DNA from: Clavelina lepadiformis
Lineage: Eukaryota > Chordata > Ascidiacea > Aplousobranchia > Clavelinidae
Length of the DNA: 64,000 bases
Direction of reading: 5' to 3'
NCBI RefSeq assembly: GCF_947623445.1
Contig: NC_135244.1
Span: 14,756,860-14,820,859 of the forward strand
The notes below the pieces were generated by a model. The model worked only from the letters and a program-made list of their open reading frames with translations. It searched no databases and was not told the origin of the DNA. This document shows positions 55,009-64,000 of this stretch, one piece after another. A program made the translations under genes and the position numbers. Position 1 is the stretch's first letter. Each line of letters opens with the position of its first letter.

Positions 55009-58000
55009 TCAAGATTTTATGAGACCTTTTGGTCCATAAATTTTTTCATAATGAAACAGGTTAGTCTTTGGCTGCAAAATGCCATTTTCCAACACAGTAG
55101 ACGTCTTCAGTATGAATTCAAATTGCTTAGCTGCAAAATCATAAAGTTCTTTTTCCATTCTGTATACTTTGGTTGATTTCATTGTGGCAATTGTCTCCTC
55201 AGATGGCATTTCCTTGTGACTTGTGTTACGAACATGGGAATCTTTACCTGACCATAATAATCTTATATTTTATTTCATGTTATACAATGTAACACTAAAA
55301 TGCTTGTTTGAAGTTAAACATTCAAACTTATGTTGTAAAAAAAATAGCACTTGCATAGTATCACCATTGGATTCTTTGGATCGCGAATTGACAAAACAGA
55401 GTACCGTACATCGTCACTTTTTAATCCACTAATGTATATACATAGACATTAGTGACATATATACATAGTAGAACTCACCAATAATGACTACTCGCTTGTA
55501 TTAGCAAAAATTTCTTTGGATTTCTTTGCTTAACATAAATACATAAAAATTTGTCTATTATTGACATCTCATATGGTGGCATTCCTTATACACAGGGCTT
55601 CCATCGATCTGGAACCCAAAATAAGGATGACTGGAAAAAAGTTCCTATGGCCTCCAGGGTAATGTCACAGTTAGACGGTGTGCGAAGCACTCACCCTTCA
55701 AGCTTCGTTTAACTCCATTGAATTCTCTCTCGTAATCATCACGGAAAACAGCTAAATTAAGTCACTTGTCGAGGAAATACACAACCCTGACTACAGTCTG
55801 TAGTCTACAGAACTAGCTTTCCTATCTAGCCTAGACAGCCTGAAGTGCTAACAATGCTTCATGCCTATCCTATGCCTTGCTTCTTTGTGTTCCAAATAAG
55901 ATTGTGTTGCTTTTATGATGTCACAAAGCTTTGGCGGCAAAAAATTTAGGACAGGATGAAAATGGTTTGCATTTAGAATTGTTGCTTTGTTGAAAATAAG
56001 ACAAAAATAAGGACATTTCTTAGAAATAAGGACAATAATATTTTCTACGATATAGACTTTCAAAATAAGGACAAATCTTAGAAATAAGGACGGTATGGAA
56101 GCCCTGCTTATACATCAACTCTCATCTCACATCTCACCTCCAGCTCCTTATACATTAACACTGTTTTCTTTTTTGTTTCCTAAAATTATTGTATTGGTTT
56201 TTATGACACTTCTGTACAGAACAGTATTCGTTTTATGCTTCCAGATCTCTGCTAATATCAATCGCAAGTGTGATGTATCAATTAATTTCAGACGTTTTCT
56301 GAAAAGGAATATAAACCTGAACACAAGCGTTATTGTCATTGCAGCTTTGTGCAAACTGAATTTTCAAAATGATCATGTCAAGCATGCAGTGAAATCTTTC
56401 AAACTTTAAAAACAATTGGCACATTTTGCAACACTTCCGTTGTATTTGAATACTTATGACTTATGAGTTAATATGCTATCTTGCAACTTAACATTCCATG
56501 AAGGCGGATTTTTGGGTATGTGGTTTCTTTAACTTATTCTTCAAGATCGTGAAATTGTTTTTGTCATGACCAACAAAAAATAATCCGTCACAAGTTACAA
56601 AAGTTTTATGAGCATGATAAGTGTGGCTAACTGAAACTAATGTAAATTGTAGGGATGCACCATAAGAAACGCTGTTTGGATTTGTATGAACATGAATACC
56701 AAGAATCATAATAAATCACTGTGAACTAATCCGAAACATACTCTTATCAGCACCAAACAACAAAGTTTCATCAATGGATTGCCCAGTTTGCAATATAACA
56801 TGACAGAATTGCTAAACAACAGGCTACATCAAATGGAATGCTCACCCTACTTTAATTAAACAATCAACATCTCACACATTTCTCACAAGTTCTATATATT
56901 TCTAGTTAATGTTGTATTTGGATTTGTCAGAAATTATGCTGAGTAAATATAATAAAATTATATATATAAAATTATAAAAGCTTCACGCAACAAAAATTTG
57001 TCGATGCTTGTTCCACAACTGTAGTGTTTATCGGCATATTGCATATATATTTCTTCTAGAAGTACTGATATAGGCAAATTCCACTGCACAAAGTTTCAAA
57101 ATCAAACTTACCTGTTCGATATTTTGACGAAATTCCTTTGAACATATTTGGTAATATAGCTTCTAGTACAACAATAAACTCCTCCATCTTCTCAGTTAAC
57201 CCAACCAAGGTATACCTAGTTAAGAGGTTCTGTTTAGCCCGTTCCAAAGCCCATTGACTTCCGACTTTCCTTTAAAGAAAAATCAGAATGTGATGATACT
57301 ATTTCTCTATTATATACACTAGACTTAAATTTGGCTCTCAATTTCGACCAGGTTCCAAAATGTTTCAGTAGGGATGTGCCGAAAGAAACTCGTATCTGAT
57401 TATTTGAATCTTGCAAACAAATTCGGGCCAAATCCTTAAATTTGCATGAAGGAAGAAAAAGTTTGATTAAACGAAGTCTGCAGATTTGGATTCACAAGAA
57501 TATCAAAATTATTCGTTTTCCCATGAATCCAACATCTTTTTCAATTTAGCCCATCCCAAGATTTGTGTTTTGTGAGTCTTAAGCTTATTAAAGGTTTTTG
57601 TTATTCCTGTTACAGGGGTCTCAACCTTTTTACGCAGAGGTCCATGATATCAAAGTGGTGAGAGTAGGTGTACAGTAATCTCTGTTGAACAGCTGATAAT
57701 ATAGGTATTAAACAAACGTTGGAATTAAAAATTAATGCTGAATATGATTTTCTTGTTAAAGAATACAACAAACAATTGAAAAACAGACGTGTCTACTGTC
57801 TAGGGCAAATCGAAATCGTAATTTATATTATTAAATGCTTCGATCATTGATTCTTAAAAATTGGTAGCAGCATGGACCACAATACAATGGAAACTCAAAA
57901 TTTTATATCAAGCCAGTTAAATCCACGGGTTAGAAACCCTGCCTAAGCCTGCAATTTATTTGTTTTTATATCACTGCAAGCAAGCTATTTTAAACATTAA

Positions 58001-61000
58001 CAAGGCACTACAGTGGTATGCCTTCACCAACTAATTCTACATGCAATTGTATACCTTTATAACATGGGGTTCCAGAATGGGTCCCAATAAATATTGGGAA
58101 TATAATATAAAATATAAAAATGGGTTGCCTGGAATAAATAAGTCAAACTGTAGAGTTACAGAAACCCAAAGTATTTAGCGAAACTGGAGCCATAATAATT
58201 ACCAGCACTCTGCAAGTTGTCCACAAAGAAGGGGGACCTGCAACCATAGCTCCCTAGGATCACAAGAATGTCCTTTCTGGGCCACACACTCATCAAAAGT
58301 CTAAATTTTAAACATATGCACATCTCAAGTTACAAGCAAAACATTCAGTTTATTCAACAATAAAATCTACTGCAGTTGAACCGAGTGAGTTAAAGCTCAT
58401 ATACGGAATGAACAAGTGAGCCCTAACCATGAAAAATATCTAGCTGGGCTACTTGTACTAGAGATATTGTAGTCTGCTGAAAAGAGAAAAGAATCACATA
58501 AAGGGCTATTACGAGCCATTGTAAAACAAGGTGTGGAAGTTTAAAAATTGACGTCGCCAGGAAACAGGTTGGCCACCTCTATTCTGTGCAATAAAGGTGA
58601 CTATATTTTGCTATAGATGTTTAGAAGTAGTTTATGCTCTCTTCGTGATTCTGTGAATTATATAATTATTACATTTATTCATAACATGAATATACCGTCG
58701 TATCACCCTGCCTCTTCCTCTTCAAGCCTTTGCGAAGGTTGTCGCCATATCTCATAAAATAATAATGAGAAATGAGCCTGTCAAGAGGTTCTCGAAGTAT
58801 ATTTATGTAGATAGGCTCCCGAGCACCAAACTGCTCAAAGTCCACATAAGCAAAGTGTCCATGGTAAAATGCAGGTTTCCTTTCTTTCCAAGAAGTCATG
58901 TTCTGAACCATTTTGTACTGTAATTTAAAAAAAAACGTATTATATATACAAGTTACATCACATGATACCAACTGAAGCAAGGTAATATGTAAACTAAAAT
59001 TACAATACAATTGCTTAGCTATAAATATATAAGCAATAAGCATATATATTTTTATAGTACATATTTTCTATTATTTATATATATTTCGTATATATATTTC
59101 TATGGTACAACTAAGCCTAAGCGTACTCTGTTGATAAAACAAAGACTTGATAAAGCAGTGGTTCTTAAACTGGGGGGCGTGTAACATTCATAAAGGGGGC
59201 GCGAGAGATGACAAACTGTCTATTATATGAGCTATGTCTAAACATGGTTTCTTGACTTTCACTATAGGTTCATTTTTACTAAAATTTTAAAGTGTCTCAC
59301 CATGGCAATTGTATTTTTGAAATTTGGATTCTGAAATACGTCAATTGTTACGTCATAATATTTGCTGTTTCTCCGCATTGAAGCGTATTGTTTTCGTTTA
59401 CTCATTCATGCACTCCTAGCTCGACTAACTGTTCTCTTGTGTTCTCTTTTTACGGTGACCTGTTTTTTCTCACAACGGGGGGGCGGCGTAACAAGAAAAA
59501 CTTTTACAAATGTATCACTTGGGTCTCTCCGATCAGTTTACGACGTATAATTTTCGAGTCATTAACGATTGAAAATTTGTGTGCAGTGTCGGCCACACAT
59601 AATAAAAATAGTAATGTCGCGCACCTGGTTTAAATAGGGTAAAACCAACGTCAGCCAATATTAAAACCGTAAAATGAAGTAAAATTTAATTTTAGTATTG
59701 ATTTAATAACCAGGTATTTTAGTAATTAAACTAATTGTATTGACACAAAATGAGTGAAAAAAAGAGAAAGTATGACCAAAATTATCTGAAGTATGGCTTT
59801 ATAGATACCACAGTGAACAGAAAAATCGTACCGCAATGCGTGATATGCTTAGAAAAGCTAAGCAACAACGTTTTGAGACCAAGTCGTTTGCAGCGTAATC
59901 TTCATGAATATAAAGACAAAGCCTAGGAACAAACTTGACTGTGAAGCCGACCTAAGATGTGCATTATCTTCTACAAAGCCTCGAATTAAACGTTTGGTTT
60001 CCCAAAAACAACTACATCCTTCACATCAATGAAAGTTAATTGAAAATAAATTGTTGTTTTGTTTAATGCTTTTTTATTTTGTGATGAGGTGGGGCGCGAA
60101 ATTTTTAGGTACCGTCAAGGGGGGCGTGTGCCAAAAAGTTTAAGAACCCCTGTGATAAAGAGTAAAAATATGTAAAAACTTAACATTGCTAAAACCAAGC
60201 CAAATATGATAGTTCACATCTAATAGTTCATTGACAAGATAAATGAAAATAGTCCAAATTCTACAATGAAAAGCTTTTTAGGTAAGCCTAACTAAAACTT
60301 TTATTCAGTGACATATAACTGTTAACTGATCACATAGATATTTAGTCAGACTGCTGTCCCTTGTGCAGATCGACTCACACTTTTATACAGGCAACTTATA
60401 CAAGTATGTATAATATATATAATCTGACAAAAAATGTCACTTGAAAGGTTTGAAGTAAATTTGCCAAAATCACATGTACCACTGTTCATAATATTGAATC
60501 TTAGGATTACAAATCTAATATTTTGCAAGCAAGTTATAATGACGATGCATTACCATCGTGATTTTTTATTTTTGTTATCAGCTGACAGAAAAATAGGTTA
60601 TAAACAGTAAACATTATCAGTTTTAACACAGTTGTCAATAAAGCAAGTTTCCAGTTTGCTGCTAAGCACAGACAAACTTAGTTAAACTAAAGTATTTAAG
60701 AACAACAACGTCTATAAATTCTTATGGGATTCCAAAAAATGAATGAATAATTTTATTTTAATTACTGAATAACTTCCGTCAATACTAGTTTTGTTTATGT
60801 ATGCATACCTGATCTGGCAGAGCCATTTTTAAACTGTTTGCAGAAATATTAACATGTAACACATAGATTTGATTCTCTTTTGTCAAGGCATAAACTTGAT
60901 GAGTGAATGATGTGCTTCCAGTTTTGGGAACTCGATTATAAACAACAAGTGGTTCATTGCTTTGGTCAGTCTGAAGTAAAAAAATTAAAAACTTTAGTTG

Positions 61001-61533
61001 TAAATGATTAGTTAACAAACATTAAGAAAAAACTAGTGGCAATGCAACATATATATATGCAAAATGTAACAACTTGGCCACGCTAACATATATATACATA
61101 TACATGTTCAACAAAAACATTAAAGTTCACCACATACCACTCTCATTGCATGCAATGGGCTTAATAAAGAGCGGATGTGATTCTCATTCGGCAAGTTATC
61201 AACACTGTCACCTGTTGATTAATAGAATGGAATAAACTTTAAGCAAGCTACCGCTATGCACACCGAGTAAATTTAAAAATTGTGTGTATCGTTAAGCTAG
61301 GGTTAGACAAAACAATGATATATATAACTGCTGAAACTAAAATAGAATAATCTTCCTTTACCATATATATATATATACATATAGCTAATTGTAGAATCAA
61401 ACTTACGTAATTCTTTGTTTTCTGATTTTAGCTGACCTATCTGCATCTCCAAAAAGAAAAATATGAACACTACAAGAACACCAAATAGCACAATTGGTCG
61501 TTTAGTCAAAGCTATTTGCCTAGACACTCTCAT
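55009..61533 (-). CDS. HS2ST1: Heparan sulfate 2-O-sulfotransferase
   Basis: Seven minus-strand exons (61533-61407, 61211-61138, 60970-60809, 58917-58696, 58300-58203, 57269-57112, 55247-55009) give 359 residues against 356 in human. The enzyme is a Golgi type II membrane protein that moves sulfate from PAPS to the 2-O position of iduronic acid in heparan sulfate. A signal anchor (about 13-28) is followed by a short coiled coil (EMQIGQLKSENKEL). The PAPS 5'-phosphosulfate loop is NRVPKTGSTSF with Lys83. The catalytic region is WKERKPAFYHGHFAYVDF with His140 and His142, all at the same positions as in the human enzyme. The 3'-phosphate-binding block is REPLDRLISHYYFMRYGD. Later blocks are DECVAQKGHSCDPRELWLQ, ERAKQNLLTRYTLVGLTEKM, SKYRTGKDSHVRNT and the C-terminal HYEKIYGPKG. 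The introns hold hAT insertions at 55593-56106 and 59156-60152. Confidence 0.95.
55593..56106. mobile_element. Non-autonomous hAT element, 514 bp, perfect 8-bp TSD
   Basis: The left end CAGGGCTTCCAT and the right end ATGGAAGCCCTG are exact inverted repeats, flanked by CTTATACA (55585-55592 and 56107-56114). The interior has several AAATAAGGACA-type subrepeats. It is in the last intron of HS2ST. Confidence 0.9.
57613..57941. mobile_element. Candidate hAT element without recognisable TSD
   Basis: The left end CAGGGGTCTCAACC and the inverted right end CAGGGTTTCTAACC are similar and start CAG, as hAT ends do. The 8-base flanks (TCCTGTTA and CCTAAGCC) do not match, so this is either an old insertion or coincidence. 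It lies in the HS2ST intron between exons 5 and 6. Confidence 0.35.
59156..60152 (+). mobile_element. hAT element, 997 bp, with truncated BED-type transposase frame
   Basis: The left end CAGTGGTTCTTAAACTGGGG and the inverted right end CAGGGGTTCTTAAACT are flanked by TGATAAAG on both sides (59148-59155 and 60153-60160). Inside, 59750-59926 encodes the start of a transposase. The rest of a hAT transposase is missing, so the element is an internal-deletion derivative. It lies in the HS2ST intron between exons 3 and 4. Confidence 0.9.
59750..59926 (+). pseudogene. Truncated hAT transposase, BED-type zinc-finger start (ZBED5-like)
   Basis: The 58-residue frame reads MSEKKRKYDQNYLKYGFID, then VPQCVICLEKLSNN and RPSRLQRNLHEYKDKA. 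This matches the RKYxxxYLKYGF...PQCVIC...LSN...PSKLxRHLxxxH start of hAT transposases related to ZBED5/SCAND3. The CxxC pair is intact, while the region where the two histidines are expected has Asn-Leu-His, so the finger is probably broken. The frame stops where the dimerisation and catalytic parts should follow. Confidence 0.75.
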
Positions 61534-62531
61534 TTTTAACTTTCTGTTAACAAGTGACCTAATTTAATAAAATAAATGAAATAACAAACAGCAAATTTTT
61601 GTTGTTTAAATATTATGGCACAATTAATCTGTTTCACATGGAAGGCAGCAAGCTCCTGATTGTTTTGAAACTATCTGTGGCTTAATTTGTGTACGGTACA
61701 GTCTTCATTGTTTCTCATTCTGTTTTTCTACCCTAAGCAAAGCTGATTGGTGTGTGAAGCGACGCTTCGCGTGTTAATTAAGTTGTACTCGTTGGTTTTC
61801 CATAAATTGTAGTTTTGCTATTGTACTGAAAACTTCTCCGTTTGGACGTCAGGGAATAAATCATTCTACCTAGTAATTAACTTGTGACATAGTATATAAA
61901 TAATAATAAACCCAGATTGCAATGTATAATGTTGGAGCAGCTAGGCTAATGAGCCATAGTGGAAAATGTGACACCTGCACACAAGAGATTCATCATGTGC
62001 CACCCTGGTCATACCCTGTTATGGATAGGAAAAAGCGCAGTTTTAATTTCTTGTTCCCCAAGCGCTTGGACTAACATATTACAAACAACCGGATTTCTGA
62101 GGCCGGAAGGTATTCGTCATGGCTATCGTTAAAAATTGTACAAGTTTGTGGACAACGGATACTAGCCCGGTCGTACCCAGTTAGACATCGAGAAAAAAGG
62201 AGCGGTACAACGGCATTGTGCTGATCGCTTTGGCGGACATTGTCAGTTACTGATTAGTGATTACGCTAGTGCTGCCATTGCTATCCACTAACTCGTGCAA
62301 GTTTCGTCGATAGCAATGACGGATACGGATATGCTCAGATACGGCTGTTTGTAATGTGTTAGTTCAAGCGATTTTTTCGCCTTATTAGGAAAGCCTAGCT
62401 TATTACCGTTAACGAAAACATACTGTAGGCTATATATTAGGATCGTGTTCATGCTTTCAATGTATTTCCATTTTTATTGTCACCGAATACTCGTCCTATA
62501 CGTTTGTCTCATACAGTATTTACTTGAAATA
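61534..62531. other. Intergenic, divergent promoter region upstream of HS2ST
   Basis: About 1 kb between the HS2ST start (minus strand) and the zinc-finger fragment (plus strand). I see no coding frame or repeat with clear ends. Confidence 0.4.
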
Positions 62532-62740
62532 ATGATTTCTGTTGCTAAAGATTATTGTGTAATCTGCAAAAAAGAGGTAAGAGCACGTCAAGAAACGTTA
62601 GTCTGCGAAAGGTGCAGCCAGGTGCAACATCGAACATGCGAAACAAATATTTTTTGTGCCACTTATACCGAAATTTAGCCAGAAAGGAAATTACAGTTGG
62701 ACCGTGGAACTGTAATCTTCGTTGAGCAAAAAATGTAAGA
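62532..62740 (+). pseudogene. Cys/His zinc-binding fragment (PHD-like, as found near MULE/FLYWCH-type proteins)
   Basis: From an ATG at 62532 the frame reads DYCVICKKEVRARQETLVCE, RCSQVQHRTC and ETNIF, then stops at 62676-62678. The pattern CxxC...CxxC...HxxC, with a QHRTC centre, is that of small PHD-like domains in invertebrate proteins, often next to MULE-type transposase sequence. One frame over, the sequence continues LARKEITVGPWNC, where the last Cys pair would be expected, so the copy looks frameshifted. No splice donor or further domain was found. Confidence 0.4.
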
Positions 62741-63845
62741 AAATGAAGGCGTTGATTTGAAAAAAAATTACTTACAGATAAGTTATGCACTTGCATCAAT
62801 TATGTTTTTGTACATTTCCATCGGTCCACAACCAAAAGGCGGATATTTTTTCCCATTGTTTTAGGTATGCTTTCATTGCCTTTCGTAAGTATTGATTGAG
62901 ATATACCACTGTCAACGAACGTTGTTGTTTGAATTGTATTTTTAAACGTGGCCTTAGCTGGAAGCCACAAAATTGAGATTCCCCTCCTTTTCTCTGACGA
63001 TTTTCCTAGACCTAGCTGAAGGTAGATACATTTCAGTCACATTTTGAGGGTGTTGAGGATAGGGCAGGGTGTAGATTTTTTGGTAGGTTGAAGATTAGGT
63101 TCATGACGTCATTCCTACATAATAGAATTTTTGGTTTTTGTTTTTTGAAATAGTTTATTATAAGCTCAAAAAACGCAGTTTTTCAACCTTTAAAAGGGAA
63201 TTCCCTCAGAAGTTAATGACGTTGAATGGTGATTTTTGTGACGTATTACTTTGGTAACTTTGAGGTGGTTGTGCACTTCTACACTAGACTCGGATCTCCT
63301 TTACGTTTGTACTCCTTTATCAGGATGGAGTATTGTGGGATTTTATGTCATAAATTTTTCCTTCCTCTAGGTTAGGCTTTCATGTTTGGAGTGTAAAACT
63401 ACAAGACACCCACTGTCATGCGAGCATAACTTATCCTAAACACTCACTAATTAAAACAACAGTTGTTTTCAGCACATTAGCTGTTGTGCATAATGTATTT
63501 GTAAAATAAATTTATTATGGCAAGAAAATATTAGTAGCTGCCTTTGATTAGAAGTTTCCACAGATTAGAAATACACATAATGCTTTAAAACAATGCGTAT
63601 AGTAGTACGGTTTTGATGACAATTATTAGAAGTCATAAAAAATTACTGTGGTGATATAAAGTCAGGGCTTGTAACTATATGTGGAACAGACTGCTGTTTC
63701 CGCAGACTGCGGAAAAAAGCTTACGCTTAATAAAGCTTGTGTCGAAAAATATAAAGAGAACCTTCAGTGTGGCAAACTATATCCTGGTTTTTATTTTTCT
63801 TTAATAAATAAAGTAACATTTCTAAAGTTTTACAGATCTGGCATT
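62741..63845. other. Non-coding stretch upstream of the last gene
   Basis: No supported gene. An AATAAA lies near 63803, only about 30-40 bases before a TTTTACAG acceptor (63828-63835). Confidence 0.4.
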
Positions 63846-64000
63846 ATGAATGAAAGTGATAGCTTTCCTAATGAACTTGCAGAAGCATGTGGCAAACTTG
63901 CGTCTGCCGTAGAATCTGCTGAGAACGAATTACAGCTTGTTTTTAATAAAGAAAGAAGAGAATTAGTGGAGACGGCCAAACCCTTGGACATTGCCCAACT
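63846..64000 (+). CDS. Start of a gene, possibly C1D/LRP1-like (Sas10/Utp3/C1D family), 3' partial
   Basis: The frame opens MNESDSFPNELAEACGKLAS, then AVESAENELQLVF, NKERRELVETAKPLDIAQ, and runs off the window. The helical pattern, and the order (D/E)xxL...RxEL...PLxxAxL in particular, resembles the beginning of nuclear exosome cofactor C1D. C1D helps process rRNA and other structured RNAs in the nucleus. With only about 51 residues visible this is a suggestion. The ATG follows an acceptor (GTTTTACAG) by ten bases, so the message either has an upstream UTR exon or receives a spliced leader there. Confidence 0.45.
   Translation, partial: MNESDSFPNELAEACGKLASAVESAENELQLVFNKERRELVETAKPLDIAQ

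Overview
The window is eukaryotic and animal. Coding sequence is split into many short exons with GT-AG introns, it is AT-rich, and the recognisable genes are metazoan: a Mi-2/CHD3-5 remodeller, LRRC27, a cytochrome b5-fused desaturase, a GT10 fucosyltransferase, ISY1 and heparan sulfate 2-O-sulfotransferase. The base composition, intron sizes, an ALK-type glycine-rich receptor domain and possible spliced-leader acceptors suggest a tunicate, perhaps a Ciona-like ascidian. That species call is inference. All gene models below were spliced by hand; every exon join keeps the reading frame.

Layout. 1-5012 (+): the last 16 exons of a Mi-2/CHD3-5 gene. 5388-13227 (+): a single-pass receptor with six FN3 domains and an ALK/LTK-like glycine-rich domain, but no kinase. 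13662-18049 (-): LRRC27, convergent with the receptor. 18.1-23.2 kb: no gene, with two divergent remnants of a Penelope-like (GIY-YIG) element and the right end of a hAT element. 23218-25795 (-): a b5-fused front-end-type desaturase whose third histidine box reads HHEHH. 25.8-34.1 kb: a repeat-rich stretch with LINE remnants, a TA-flanked TIR element, a candidate solo LTR, AT-rich degenerate repeats, a hAT element and a minisatellite. 34121-37562 (+): an alpha-1,3-fucosyltransferase-type GT10 enzyme. 38871-47388 (-): an unrecognised 856-residue protein with two possible acidic C-termini; its 3.4-kb first intron holds two hAT elements and a SINE remnant. 51018-53324 (-): ISY1. 55009-61533 (-): HS2ST, with two hAT elements in its introns. 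62532-62740 (+): a small Cys/His zinc-finger-like fragment. 63846-64000 (+): the start of a possible C1D/LRP1-like gene.

The genes do not form one pathway. The fucosyltransferase and the 2-O-sulfotransferase both modify glycans in the Golgi. Mi-2 and ISY1 are nuclear (chromatin and splicing). The kinase-less ALK-like receptor and the orphan protein with alternative acidic tails are the most novel items. At least six hAT-superfamily elements, five of them with perfect 8-bp target-site duplications, show repeated colonisation by that superfamily.
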